A stretch of DNA of 39,181 bases from Acidobacteria bacterium UBA823 (GCA_002296225.1 DBHR01000012.1:1-39181); one strand, 5' to 3'; numbered from the stretch's first letter, positions 1-9,235 are shown. Numbers and translations: made by a program. Notes: generated by a model from the letters alone, not told the origin.

Positions 1-129
1 ACCTGGCAATACGACCTCATGGTCCTCGCCATCCTGGCGTTCGTCTGGTTGACGCCACCCACTTGGCTTGGCGACCCAATGGCAAAAGGCCAGGGCCTCA
101 TCGGCTTGCTGTTAACTCTCGTCAACTAG
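1..129 (+). CDS. C-terminal end of a membrane protein (partial)
   Basis: Frame 1 is open from the first base to a TAG at 127-129 and gives 42 residues. They are strongly hydrophobic: one probable membrane helix (about residues 6-20), a short loop with Thr-Pro-Pro and Gly-Asp-Pro, then a second hydrophobic stretch ending in Leu-Val-Asn. This fits the tail of an integral membrane protein that starts outside the window. The next gene is convergent and its stop is about 33 bases away. I do not recognise the family. Confidence 0.5.
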   Translation, partial: TWQYDLMVLAILAFVWLTPPTWLGDPMAKGQGLIGLLLTLVN

Positions 130-162
130 CCACGACTCCGAACATCGCCTTACCGCCGAACC

Positions 163-723
163 TCAAACATCATCGCGCTCGTCCTGCCGACCGAGGTCCA
201 AGCTCTTTCCACTGAAGCGCAGGTCGTCCGAGGCAATCTTGTCGCGAAGCAACCGCCGGGCCTCACCGTAGTGCTGCTTTGGCACAACTAGACGCCTAGC
301 TAGACGCTCCATCCGGTTGACGACCAAGGTGATTTCGTTGTTTTCACGCCAAGTCAACCCACCGATCTCCGAATACAGCACGAAACCACTCTCGGCCCAA
401 ATTCCATTCTCGTAGAACCCACGGGCAATCCGAAGGCTGAGCGGGACAGCGCAGGAATAGTAGAGAAACATCATCCCCTCCCCGAACGTCTGGGTCGGCA
501 GCCGCTCCTGAATGACAAGTTTGAAGAGGATGAGGAGTGCGAACACGACGCCAAGCACCAATATAAGACCGTAGTACGGCGGACGTGGACCCTGCCAGGT
601 GAGAACAGCAGCAGAGCGGAGGCCGCTAAACTTGACGAACAACCAAGCGACCCGAAGATTCGCGACGAAAAACCCTACCCCAAGCATCAGGAGCAGCGCC
701 GGAAGAATCGCAGACAACGACAT
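163..723 (-). CDS. Membrane protein, DUF5673-like
   Basis: This is a 186-residue protein with two or three membrane helices in the N-terminal half (about residues 5-25, 50-73 and 80-98). A soluble part follows, with the pattern Asn-Gly-Ile-Trp then an aromatic strand and a Glu-Ile-x-x-Leu-x-Trp strand. That pattern resembles the PH-like DUF5673 domain found at the C-terminus of small bacterial membrane proteins; the assignment is by eye. The tail is highly charged (Gly-Arg-Gln-Asp-Glu-Arg-Asp-Asp). The ATG at 723 was chosen over an in-frame GTG one codon upstream. It lies 31 bases downstream of the efp stop on the same strand and may be co-transcribed with efp. Function is unknown. Confidence 0.7.
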   Translation of the reverse strand: MSLSAILPALLLMLGVGFFVANLRVAWLFVKFSGLRSAAVLTWQGPRPPYYGLILVLGVVFALLILFKLVIQERLPTQTFGEGMMFLYYSCAVPLSLRIARGFYENGIWAESGFVLYSEIGGLTWRENNEITLVVNRMERLARRLVVPKQHYGEARRLLRDKIASDDLRFSGKSLDLGRQDERDDV

Positions 724-754
724 CACAAGCCGGCACGAAAATGGCGCTCAACAC

Positions 755-1318
755 CTAGACGCGCGACTGATATTCGCCGGTCTCAGTATTCACACGAATT
801 GTGTCGCCGACGTTAATGAACGGCGGCACCTGAACGACTAGACCCGTCTCGAGCGTTGCCGGCTTGATTTGCGCACTAGCCGTCGCGCCCTTGATCGAAG
901 GCGGCGTGTCCCCCACCCTCAGTTCGACAGTCTGCGGCAAATCGATGCCTACCGGCTCGTCACCATAGAACTGCACGCGAATCAGGGTGTCCGGAATCAG
1001 ATAGCGGGTGGCATTACCGAGCACATCGCTCGACATGTGAGTCTGCTCGAAGCTCGCCGTGTCCATAAAGTGGTGGGAATCGCCGTCCGCGTAAAGATAC
1101 TGCATCTCGCGCTCGTCAATTATGGCACGCTCGACGGTATCCTCGGACCGGAACTTGTGATCGGCCAACGTGCCGGAGCGAATATTCAGCATCCGGGACT
1201 GCACGAATCCTCGTTTATTCCCTGGAGTTAGGTGGTTGAAATCGAGGAGGCGAAACAACCCATCCCCTAGTTTAATCAGCATCCCCTTGCGGAGTCGCGT
1301 GGCTTGAATCGAACTCAT
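755..1318 (-). CDS. efp: Elongation factor P, with Asn at the usual Lys34 position
   Basis: This is a 187-residue translation factor of normal EF-P length. It binds between the P and E sites of the ribosome and rescues stalls at polyproline. The N-terminal KOW-like domain opens with Thr-Arg-Leu-Arg-Lys-Gly-Met. The central OB domain carries Tyr-Leu-Tyr-x-Asp-Gly-Asp and His-Phe-Met-Asp. The C-terminal OB domain ends in the family-typical SGEYQSRV. The loop that receives the post-translational modification reads TPGNKRGF at residues 31-38. Aligned without gaps to E. coli EF-P, the modified Lys34 is Asn here, with Lys at 35. An AGGGA ribosome binding site precedes the ATG. It is divergent from htrA. 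Identity as EF-P is firm; the modification route is unknown. Confidence 0.95.
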   Translation of the reverse strand: MSSIQATRLRKGMLIKLGDGLFRLLDFNHLTPGNKRGFVQSRMLNIRSGTLADHKFRSEDTVERAIIDEREMQYLYADGDSHHFMDTASFEQTHMSSDVLGNATRYLIPDTLIRVQFYGDEPVGIDLPQTVELRVGDTPPSIKGATASAQIKPATLETGLVVQVPPFINVGDTIRVNTETGEYQSRV

Positions 1319-1486
1319 CGTGTTTCCCTACTGGTAAACATTTTCCTCGCCCCGCGCAGTCGTCGATTGTAGCATGGTCCTGTCGGCCTACGGTTAGCAT
1401 CGGTGCCGCGCCGGAAGTGTCGTGTTCTGACGGAAGCTGGCACGGCACCCCGAAGTATCGCTACTCCAACTCGTCGAGGCATAAGC

Positions 1487-2629
1487 ATGAGACGCACCCT
1501 GTTGCTCGCGCTGCTCTTTCTGTCCGGTGTCGTCGCTGGTCTCGTGCTCACCGGTCGGTTCCAGGTCGCTAAGGAATCTTCGGCGCGTCAGGCACCGGAG
1601 TCGATCCAACCTGAAATGGCGACGCTCACACCGGTAAACTTGCCAGACTTCAGCGACGTCGCCTTAGCACGAGTGCCAAGTGTCATCAATATCTCTTCAC
1701 TACGTCTCGAACAGCGTTCGGTATCACCGTTCTTTAGCGACCCATTCTTTAACCACTTCTTCGGCAACGACCCGAATCTGTTCGGTCAGCGCCAACGAAC
1801 GAGCCTCGGCTCTGGTGTCATCGTATCAAGTGATGGCTTCATCCTGACGAATAACCATGTGGTAGGGAGCACCGACGCCGAGGTCACTGTAACCCTGCCG
1901 GACAATCGAGAGTTCCAAGCGACCATAGTCGGCGTAGATCCGTGGACCGATATCGCCCTGCTGAAAATCGACGCCGCTGGGCTGCCGGTCGCACCATGGG
2001 GCGATTCGTCCACGATCCGCGTGGCCGAGTGGGTACTCGCCATCGGCAACCCGTTTCAACTCAACCAGACAGTGACACTCGGAATCGTGAGTGCCGTCAG
2101 GCGTGCGAACCTCGGGATTACGACCTACGAAGATTTTATCCAGACCGATGCGGCCATCAACGAGGGTAACTCGGGCGGCGCCTTGATCAATAGCCGCGGC
2201 GAACTCATCGGGATTAACACCGCCATCTTCACGCAAAGCGGGGGCGACCAGGGAGTCGGCTTCGCGGTGCCAAGTAACTTAGCGCGGCGCGTCATGAGGG
2301 ATCTCATCGAGTACGGCGAGGTGCAACGCGGCTCGATCGGCTACATCGAAATCGTAACTTTAACCACCCGAGACGCCGAGCAACTCGACGTGCCCAGTGG
2401 TCAAGGTGCGCTGGTCTCGCGAATGCGGCGCGATACACCGGCCTACGACGCGGGCATCCGACCAGGTGATGTCATCGTTGCGTTCAATGGCGGGCCGGTG
2501 GAGGATGCGTCACACCTACTGCGGCTACTCGCCGATGCGCCGATCGGTGAGACCGTGGTGATGACGGGAATCCGGGCCGGTCGAGAAACCACTTTCAAGA
2601 TAGAGGTAGTGGCAAGGCGAACCCCCTAG
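1487..2629 (+). CDS. htrA: HtrA/DegP-type periplasmic serine protease
   Basis: This is a 380-residue trypsin-like protease and chaperone of envelope quality control. An N-terminal signal anchor (residues 4-22) is followed by a Gln/Pro-rich linker. The protease domain spans about 57-275, with catalytic His124 (TNNHVV), Asp155 (TDIALL) and Ser229 (GNSGGAL). One PDZ domain spans about 280-376, containing RPGDVIVAFNG. A single PDZ makes it DegS-like or short-HtrA-like rather than two-PDZ DegP. An in-frame start exists at 1403, but the ATG at 1487 has a GAGG seven bases upstream and begins directly at the signal sequence. The stop lies one base from the stop of the convergent uvrA. Confidence 0.95.
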   Translation: MRRTLLLALLFLSGVVAGLVLTGRFQVAKESSARQAPESIQPEMATLTPVNLPDFSDVALARVPSVINISSLRLEQRSVSPFFSDPFFNHFFGNDPNLFGQRQRTSLGSGVIVSSDGFILTNNHVVGSTDAEVTVTLPDNREFQATIVGVDPWTDIALLKIDAAGLPVAPWGDSSTIRVAEWVLAIGNPFQLNQTVTLGIVSAVRRANLGITTYEDFIQTDAAINEGNSGGALINSRGELIGINTAIFTQSGGDQGVGFAVPSNLARRVMRDLIEYGEVQRGSIGYIEIVTLTTRDAEQLDVPSGQGALVSRMRRDTPAYDAGIRPGDVIVAFNGGPVEDASHLLRLLADAPIGETVVMTGIRAGRETTFKIEVVARRTP

Positions 2630-2630
2630 C

Positions 2631-5570
2631 TCAGATCCGCTCGGTGGCGTAGGCATTCGACCGTCCGCTCGCGAGGACATCACGAAGATACCTTCCAGTG
2701 TGGGATTCTTCGACCTGGGCCACCTGCTCAGGCGTGCCGGTCGCCACGAGCCGCCCGCCGTCCTGCCCACCTTCCGGCCCAAGGTCGATGATCCAGTCGG
2801 CCGTCTTAATGACATCAAGATTATGCTCGATCACCAGTAGCGTGTGACCGGCATCCAGAAGCTTCTTGAACGCCCCGAGCAGCTTGGCGATGTCATCAAA
2901 GTGCAGCCCGGTCGTGGGTTCATCTAAAATGAACAGCGTCCGATCTCTGTTGTGCGCGGTTAAGTGCGAGGCGATTTTGATCCGCTGAGCCTCGCCGCCT
3001 GACAGTGTTGTCGCCGGTTGCCCGAGCCGAAGATAGCCCAAGCCGATTTCATCTAAGACGGTGAGCCGACGGAGCACCTTCGGCGAATTATTAAAGAAAG
3101 ACAAGGCTTCGCGGACCGTCATATCTAGCACTTGATCGACCCGCCGACCTCGATAGGTAACATCCAGCACCTGCGGCTTGAATCGCGCACCGTCACACTC
3201 TTCGCAAGGCACGAAGACGTCCGCAAGGAATTGCATCTCGATGCGGATTACACCTTCGCCTTCACACACGTCGCATCGCCCGCCAGACACGTTGAAGGAA
3301 AAGTGGCTAGCGGTGAGACCATTCGCCTGTGCCTCCTTCGTTGATGCGAACAGCGCACGAATCGGGTCGAACGCCTTCAGATAGGTTGCCGGATTGGACC
3401 GTGGCGTCCGACCGATGGGAGCCTGATCCACGAGCGAGACGTCACTGACAAGCTCGGCGCCTTCGACTCTTTCGTGCGCACCAATTTTCTTATCCCACCC
3501 ACCCCTTGTCCGCTTCAATGCGGCGTAGAGTACATCGTGAACGAGAGTCGACTTACCCGACCCGCTAACGCCGGTCACGCACGTCAACACATTCAGCGGA
3601 ATATCAATGTCGAGCAACTGCAAATTATGCTCAGTCGCGCCAATAACCCGAATATGTTGTCCCGTCGGCTTACGGCGTATCGTGGGCAGCGGGATTGCTA
3701 AATCGTCGCGGAGGTACTTCGCCGTCAGCGACCGTGGCTCCTTGAGCAGTGGCTCGTAGCGGCCAGCGTAGACAACCCGTCCTCCCTGTTCGCCAGCCCC
3801 CAACCCCAGGTCGACGATATAGTCAGCGATACGCATCATGTCGGCATCGTGCTCAACAACGATTACGGTATTCCCCTGGTCGCGTAGCTGCTGGAGGATG
3901 CCGATTAGCCGCTGATTGTCTCGAGGGTGAAGCCCGATCGATGGCTCATCAAGCACATACAGTGTGCCCACAAGCGCAGAGCCCAGCGAGGTCGCTAGGT
4001 TGATGCGCTGAGACTCGCCGCCCGAGAGCGTAGACGAGGCTCGATCCAGCGTCAGATAGTTCAGACCGACGTCGCGCAGGAACATGAGCCGCTTCCTGAT
4101 TTCACGAAGAATTTTTTCGGCAATCGCTGTCTCGCGGGGATCGAGCTTAAGCGTCTCAAAAAATTCAACCGCAGCCTGCACTGTTAAGGCACAGACCACG
4201 TCGATAGTCCGACCGCCGACATAGACGTCGCGTGCCTCCCGCCGCAAGCGGGCGCCCTGACAATCTGGACAGGTAAGATAACTCCGGTAACGGCTGAGGA
4301 ACACACGGACGTGCACCTTGTACTTCTTCCGTTCGATCTGGCGGAAAAAGCCCCGGATCCCCTCGTACTCACCGTCACCATCAACGACGAATGCCTGTTC
4401 GTTATCGGTCAACTCCTCCCACGGCACGTTGAGACGGATCCGCTTCGCCCGCGCCGCCCGCTTGAGATCGGCTAACTTCGAACGATAGTGCGGCTTGCTC
4501 CACGGCTCGATTGCGTTCTGCTGAATCGACAGGCTCGGGTTGGGCACGACCAGTCCGAGATCGAGCTTGATCACGTTGCCAAACCCGTGGCAGGTCGGAC
4601 ACGCTCCGAACGGATTGTTAAACGAGAACAGCCGGGGCTGCGGCAACTCGTACAGGATGGCGCAGGTGCGGCATTCAAAACGCTCGCTAAAGACGTGCCG
4701 CGCCGTTTCGTCGCCGGCCTCGGAGAGTTGAATCGCAAATACGGCACCACCGCCTTCCGAATAGGCAACTTCAATCGAATCGGTCAGCCGCGTCAGTAAA
4801 TCTGGACGAACCTTGACCCGATCAACCACAACATCCAAGGCCGTGCGATTGGCCAGTTGCTCGAGATCGACATCGTCGAATCCGGTAGCCTGGCCATCAA
4901 CATAAAGTCGGCCAAAACCCCGACGCCGAAGCGCCTCGATCGCCGCCGGGACGGCTTCGGTCGCCGACCCAGCGCGGTCGGAGGTCAGCGTTCCACCGTT
5001 GGTGCCAGATTGACCCGAGGCGTCATCCGCTCCGCCGCTGTCTCCACCGTTCAAATCGGCATCACGGAGTCCGTGGACCAAGGGCATCTCGAAACCCAGC
5101 AGCAACCGCGTGCCCTCGTTGAGCTCGCTCAGCTGCTTGGCCGCCACTTCGGCCGTCTCGCGGATGACATCACGACCACACTTCCGGCAGACCGTACGAC
5201 CGATCCGAGCCCATAGAAGGCGGAGATAATCGTTGATTTCAGTGGTGGTCCCAACAGTCGAACGTGGGTTCCGTACGCTGTTCTTTTGACGGATGGCAAT
5301 CGCGGGCGCGATGCCGTCGATCCGATCGACATCAGGCTTCTCCATCCGCTCGAGGAACTGACGGGCATAGGCAGACAACGACTCGACGTAGCGCCGCTGT
5401 CCTTCGGCGTAGATCGTATCGAACGCGAGCGACGATTTACCGGAGCCACTCACGCCCGTAACCACGATGAGCTGGTTGGATGGAAGCGAGAGGTCGATGC
5501 CCTTCAGGTTGTGCGTGCGTGCGCCGCTGATAACAATATGGCCGTCTTGGCCTGTGGCGGGCTCGGGCAT
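2631..5570 (-). CDS. uvrA: Excinuclease ABC subunit UvrA
   Basis: This is a 979-residue DNA-damage sensor ATPase of nucleotide excision repair. It loads UvrB on damaged DNA. Visible parts: first Walker A GVSGSGKS at residues 39-46; Cys-x-x-Cys pairs in the first half, with CPTC before the glycine-rich hinge; first signature SGGESQRI followed by LDEPSIGLH; second Walker A GVSGSGKST; second zinc module CDVCEGEG to CEECDGARF; second signature SGGEAQRI followed by LDEPTTGLH. A Gly/Ser/Asp-rich insertion at about residues 174-204 sits in the UvrB-binding region. The ATG at 5570 was preferred to a GTG at 5582 because GGA-type bases precede the ATG. An SOS box could not be confirmed upstream. Confidence 0.97.
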   Translation of the reverse strand: MPEPATGQDGHIVISGARTHNLKGIDLSLPSNQLIVVTGVSGSGKSSLAFDTIYAEGQRRYVESLSAYARQFLERMEKPDVDRIDGIAPAIAIRQKNSVRNPRSTVGTTTEINDYLRLLWARIGRTVCRKCGRDVIRETAEVAAKQLSELNEGTRLLLGFEMPLVHGLRDADLNGGDSGGADDASGQSGTNGGTLTSDRAGSATEAVPAAIEALRRRGFGRLYVDGQATGFDDVDLEQLANRTALDVVVDRVKVRPDLLTRLTDSIEVAYSEGGGAVFAIQLSEAGDETARHVFSERFECRTCAILYELPQPRLFSFNNPFGACPTCHGFGNVIKLDLGLVVPNPSLSIQQNAIEPWSKPHYRSKLADLKRAARAKRIRLNVPWEELTDNEQAFVVDGDGEYEGIRGFFRQIERKKYKVHVRVFLSRYRSYLTCPDCQGARLRREARDVYVGGRTIDVVCALTVQAAVEFFETLKLDPRETAIAEKILREIRKRLMFLRDVGLNYLTLDRASSTLSGGESQRINLATSLGSALVGTLYVLDEPSIGLHPRDNQRLIGILQQLRDQGNTVIVVEHDADMMRIADYIVDLGLGAGEQGGRVVYAGRYEPLLKEPRSLTAKYLRDDLAIPLPTIRRKPTGQHIRVIGATEHNLQLLDIDIPLNVLTCVTGVSGSGKSTLVHDVLYAALKRTRGGWDKKIGAHERVEGAELVSDVSLVDQAPIGRTPRSNPATYLKAFDPIRALFASTKEAQANGLTASHFSFNVSGGRCDVCEGEGVIRIEMQFLADVFVPCEECDGARFKPQVLDVTYRGRRVDQVLDMTVREALSFFNNSPKVLRRLTVLDEIGLGYLRLGQPATTLSGGEAQRIKIASHLTAHNRDRTLFILDEPTTGLHFDDIAKLLGAFKKLLDAGHTLLVIEHNLDVIKTADWIIDLGPEGGQDGGRLVATGTPEQVAQVEESHTGRYLRDVLASGRSNAYATERI

Positions 5571-5869
5571 CTTTCCGTCCACGGTGCTAAATTTCTTGGA
5601 CCCTTCAACAGGACATCCTAGCTCAGCCTAAAGAGAACTGCAACCGGACCGAACCCGTGCACGCTAAGGTAACGAGCAGTTTGGTGAAGACGCTCGGGGG
5701 TCGAAAGCCAGTACCGAATAACCCCGCTCAGGCCGAGTCAATAGCGTCGTGAACTTTCTGCCGCGCCGTATCCTGCGTCGAGGGCGCCGGAGGGGGTATG
5801 CTACCATTCTGGCTTGCGCCGGTCGCCACGAATGAGACAGGTACAAGGCGGTCCGGTAGACCCGCCTTG
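5571..5869. other. Intergenic region between uvrA and tRNA-Thr
   Basis: About 300 bases separate the divergent uvrA and tRNA genes. No convincing coding frame is present; the short minus-strand ORF at 5664-5846 is arginine-rich and has no ribosome binding site. Promoters for both genes should lie here. A TATGCT-like hexamer occurs at about 5797, but no matching -35 is clear. Confidence 0.4.
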
Positions 5870-5945
5870 GCCGGCGTAGCTCAGTTGGTAGAGCAGCTGA
5901 TTCGTAATCAGCAGGTCAGCGGTTCGAGTCCGCTCGCCGGCTCCA
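5870..5945 (+). tRNA. tRNA-Thr, anticodon CGT
   Basis: A 76-base cloverleaf with encoded CCA. The acceptor stem pairs GCCGGCG (5870-5876) with CGCCGGC (5935-5941), followed by discriminator T and CCA at 5943-5945. The D arm contains AGCTCAGTTGGTAGAGC. The anticodon stem GCTGA/TCAGC closes loop TTCGTAA, giving anticodon CGT, which reads the threonine codon ACG. The T arm contains GGTTCGAGTCC. A short T run follows at 5948-5953. The 3' 32 bases (5914-5945) recur at 16545-16576. Confidence 0.97.
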
Positions 5946-6038
5946 ATTTTTTCTAGCGAACGGGCTGTTTCTAGTTCGATGCTGACGGTTGCACCGACGG
6001 GCTAGACCCGGTATCGTCAGGCCTCGACCCCTCCTAAA

Positions 6039-8666
6039 ATGATCAACCTTGTGAAACGGACGGCGCTCGTCCTGCTGACTTTGGTCACCATCGGACCGCT
6101 GCTTCGTGCACAGCCACGCGCGGTTGCCGTGGACCGTGGCTCAGCCGGGGCCTGGCAAGCTATTCAGAAGTTACGGACGTTTGCTAGCGTCCTGCACACG
6201 ACGGCCCATCCTGACGACGAGCACGGGGGAGTCCTGACGTGGCTGAGCCGAGGCTTAGGCGCCCGCGTGGGCCTCCTGACGCTTACCCGGGGCGAGTCAG
6301 GCGACAACGCCATCGGCTCAGAATTGTTTGATGCCCTGGGACTGATCCGTACCGAAGAGCTCAGGGCGGCCAATCGGTACTACGGGGTGGATCAGCAATA
6401 CTTCACCTCCGCCGTCGACTATGGATTCTCGAAGCGCGTGTCCGAAGCGTGGAGCCAGTGGGCACGGACCGAAGTGCTTGAAGAGGTCGTCCGCGTCATC
6501 AGGATGAATCGCCCGCTCGTGGTGGTTTCTCGTTTTCAGGGCAGACCTCGAGACGGGCATGGACAACACATCGCGGCTGGTGAAATCACGCAGGAAGCCT
6601 TTCACGCAGCGGCGGACCCGGAACGTTTCCCAGAGCAACTGGCCGCGAGCGGGCTAGGCCCCTGGCAAGCCAACCGACTCTTCGTGGGGGGCGTTAGGAT
6701 GGATGAGCCGGCATCGGTGGAGGTCAACGTCGGCCAGTACAGTCCGTGGTTGGGCTTGTCGTATCGACGGCTGGCGCGCCTCGGTTTGAGCTTGCAGCGC
6801 TCACAGAACGCAGGGCTGTCAATCGCAACACCCGGTGCCGTAGTTCGACGATACCAACAAATCTGGCCACTCCCAGGACCCGAGCCGACGGGCTCAAACT
6901 TCTTCCAAGGCTTGCAGACTGGCTGGGAGTCCCTTGCTCACCTCGCCGGGAGTTCGGACTCGGCCCTGTTGACGGCACGAGGGCGTACCATCGGTGGGCA
7001 GGTGGAAGCGGCCGCGGCCGCTTTCACCCTGCAGCAGCCGGCGAACAGTGTTCCCGCGCTGGCTGCGGGACTTCGGGCTACTCGAGAACTCTTGGCCGAG
7101 CTCGCGACAGGTAATGATGCCGCGTTTCTGCTTCGTACGAAAGAGCGACAGTTTGAGCACGCGCTCAGTGCAGCACTCGGGCTCGATCTGTTCGCCGTGG
7201 CCGTGCCGCCGCAGACGGAATTTAGCACCCCGGCCGAATTGACGGCTGTCGTTCCAGGACAAACTGTGGCGATTGATCTGTCACTAACCGGGTCGAACCT
7301 CGCCAGAGTGTCGGACGTCGAGTTGCGGGTCGACGTGCCACCAGACTGGCGGGTGCTTTCGGAAACGGCCGCCTCGCAGAATCCAGACGGAACGATCATC
7401 CGCCGGATGCTGGTCACAATCGCTACTGACGCTAGGTTGTCCCGCACGTCGTTCACCAGGACCACTCTGACGGAGTACCGCTACACCGGCTCGGAACGAG
7501 AGTTGGCTTCGTTCGCGACGCCCGCCGTAATCGCCGTGGCCAGATTTCGGGTTGATGGCGTGCCAGTGACCCTGCATTCCGCCGTGCGGCGCCGTCGAGC
7601 GCGACCGCCGTACGGCTACGTCCTCAAGGAACTGCAGGTGCTCCCGGCCGTCAGCCTGACGGTAAGGCCGCCTGTGACCATCGTGCCGAAAGAGCGGGAA
7701 GCGGTCACCCTGACCGTGCACGTGGAGCGCGCCGGACCTGCATCAACTGCTGGGACGCTGACGCTCGAATCGCCACCTGGATGGAAGGTGCGGCCGGCGC
7801 GAGTAAATTTGGCGCAGACGCCGGTCGACGAGCGCTTCAAGTTCACACTCTCCCGAGCCGGTGCTACTGGCAGCGAGGGCACCGTGACCGCCGTCGCCAA
7901 CCTTGGCGGGAGGACCTATCGGGAGGGCTACCAGTCGATCGAATATCGCGATTTGGAAACACGCTATCTATTTCGAGAGGCGCGTAGCGTACTGCGGGGC
8001 GTTGATGTGACGCTACCCGACGACTTGGCTGTCGGATACGTCATGGGCGTCGGCGACGACATCCCCATGGCGATTGGTCAATTGGGCTCGCGGGTCCAAC
8101 TTCTCAAAGACCAGGATCTCGAAACGGGACAACTTGATCAATTCGATACAATCATCATTGGCACCCGGGCGTATGCAGTTCGATCCGATCTCCACCGGAG
8201 TAACGATCGGCTCCTCCGGTACGCCGAGCGCGGCGGTAATCTAATCGTGCTTTACAACACGCAGGAGTTCGAGCCAAACCGCCACGCACCGTTCCCGGCA
8301 GAGTTACCGCGGCGAGCGGAGGAGGTGTCGGAGGAAGATGCCGTTGTCGATATCCTGGCACGAAACCATCCGGTCCTGCACTGGCCGAACCAGATCGAGT
8401 CAAGGGACTTCGAGGGCTGGCTGGAACAACGGGGGTCGAAGTTCCTCAGCACCTGGTCACCGGCCTACACGCCCATCGTGTCGTCGCACGACCTCGGGCA
8501 ACCGGCACAGCGAGGCGGCTGGCTCACGGCTCATCACGGCCGAGGGCGTTACACCTACTTCGCCTACGCGCTGCACCGGCAGCTCCCGTTCGGTGTTCCG
8601 GGTGCTTATAGGATCCTGGCGAACTTACTTTCGATGGGCCGAGCCGAACGTATTCCAGAAGGCTGA
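6039..8666 (+). CDS. Secreted PIG-L/LmbE-family hydrolase with C-terminal GATase-like region
   Basis: An 875-residue exported protein. The signal peptide covers about residues 1-24. The PIG-L domain (about 48-200) has the zinc motif AHPDDE at 56-61, TRGESGDN at 83-90 and DGHGQH at 172-177, whose last histidine is the expected third zinc ligand. The family removes N-acetyl groups from sugar-linked GlcNAc and related amides. Residues about 390-640 look like beta-sandwich domains. Residues about 655-860 resemble a class I glutamine-amidotransferase-like fold (strand-turn around DTIIIGTRAY, then GGNLIVLYNT). Typical LmbE enzymes are about 230 residues, so three quarters of this protein is extra. 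The start lacks a clear ribosome binding site; a GTG at 6051 is possible. Substrate unknown. Confidence 0.85.
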   Translation: MINLVKRTALVLLTLVTIGPLLRAQPRAVAVDRGSAGAWQAIQKLRTFASVLHTTAHPDDEHGGVLTWLSRGLGARVGLLTLTRGESGDNAIGSELFDALGLIRTEELRAANRYYGVDQQYFTSAVDYGFSKRVSEAWSQWARTEVLEEVVRVIRMNRPLVVVSRFQGRPRDGHGQHIAAGEITQEAFHAAADPERFPEQLAASGLGPWQANRLFVGGVRMDEPASVEVNVGQYSPWLGLSYRRLARLGLSLQRSQNAGLSIATPGAVVRRYQQIWPLPGPEPTGSNFFQGLQTGWESLAHLAGSSDSALLTARGRTIGGQVEAAAAAFTLQQPANSVPALAAGLRATRELLAELATGNDAAFLLRTKERQFEHALSAALGLDLFAVAVPPQTEFSTPAELTAVVPGQTVAIDLSLTGSNLARVSDVELRVDVPPDWRVLSETAASQNPDGTIIRRMLVTIATDARLSRTSFTRTTLTEYRYTGSERELASFATPAVIAVARFRVDGVPVTLHSAVRRRRARPPYGYVLKELQVLPAVSLTVRPPVTIVPKEREAVTLTVHVERAGPASTAGTLTLESPPGWKVRPARVNLAQTPVDERFKFTLSRAGATGSEGTVTAVANLGGRTYREGYQSIEYRDLETRYLFREARSVLRGVDVTLPDDLAVGYVMGVGDDIPMAIGQLGSRVQLLKDQDLETGQLDQFDTIIIGTRAYAVRSDLHRSNDRLLRYAERGGNLIVLYNTQEFEPNRHAPFPAELPRRAEEVSEEDAVVDILARNHPVLHWPNQIESRDFEGWLEQRGSKFLSTWSPAYTPIVSSHDLGQPAQRGGWLTAHHGRGRYTYFAYALHRQLPFGVPGAYRILANLLSMGRAERIPEG

Positions 8667-8767
8667 TAGGCCGCCTTGACAGAGGCCCATTGTCAGGATG
8701 CGCCAGCATATCTGCACATCCGACCTCGCGCGACTGCTCGGCGCCACTCCCAGCCACTGGCTCCCAT

Positions 8768-8789
8768 GCACGGCAAGGCCGTCCCGTGC
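8768..8789. terminator. Possible bidirectional terminator hairpin
   Basis: GCACGG (8768-8773) pairs with CCGTGC (8784-8789) around a ten-base loop, in the gap between two convergent genes. There is no long T run on either side, so Rho-independent function is doubtful. Confidence 0.25.
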
Positions 8790-8842
8790 CAGGGGTGCCA
8801 GACGCTCCTGCCTCTAGGGGCCCGTTGTCCTGAGCGTGTAAC

Positions 8843-9235
8843 CTAAAAGCCCAGCGTGTGCGTAATCGCGATTCCGCGATCAGTGACGGAAGGTGAAAAC
8901 GCGACCAGGGCGCCCCAACCGCCAAGTGCCCCAATGCCCGCATAGAACAGGGGCTTGTTCATCTTGTCGTCGGTGGTGACTGTAGAGGTGTTGTTGTCGT
9001 CTTGCAGTGCCGTCACGCTAAGGGCGGCTAAGGCAATGCCAGCACTCAGCAGAGCCAGTCCTCCCCATCCCCCTATAGAATCTAACGCCGACCCGCCCCC
9101 AGAAGACATCTGGGTAGAGTGCTTTGTCCCCGCGTTGGCTGCCGCATTCAGTGCTTGCTGAACAATAGGCTGCTCCTGCGCTACTACGGGTGCAGCTAAG
9201 GAAACGATGAGGAGCAGGGTCATAAATCGAATCAT
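8843..9235 (-). CDS. Small exported protein with two membrane helices
   Basis: A 130-residue protein. A signal peptide covers residues 1-20, with a cleavage-like Pro-Val-Val-Ala-Gln. A Gln/Ala/Ser/Gly-rich spacer follows. Hydrophobic segments lie at about 56-77 and 95-114, separated by an Asp/Asn/Thr-rich loop. Both hydrophobic segments contain a Gly-Gly-Trp-Gly motif, which suggests an internal duplication. The longer frame reaches 9427, but GGAGG lies at the right distance before the ATG at 9235 and overlaps the only nearby upstream ATG, so 9235 is the start. It is divergent from the PepSY gene. I do not recognise the family and propose no function. Confidence 0.75.
   Translation of the reverse strand: MIRFMTLLLIVSLAAPVVAQEQPIVQQALNAAANAGTKHSTQMSSGGGSALDSIGGWGGLALLSAGIALAALSVTALQDDNNTSTVTTDDKMNKPLFYAGIGALGGWGALVAFSPSVTDRGIAITHTLGF

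Noticed and set aside
5664..5846. 60-codon minus-strand frame between uvrA and tRNA-Thr
   Set aside because: Basic, low-complexity, no ribosome binding site, and it overlaps where promoters are expected.
5948..5953. T run after tRNA-Thr as a Rho-independent terminator
   Set aside because: No separate stem precedes it other than the tRNA acceptor itself; left only as a remark in the tRNA entry.
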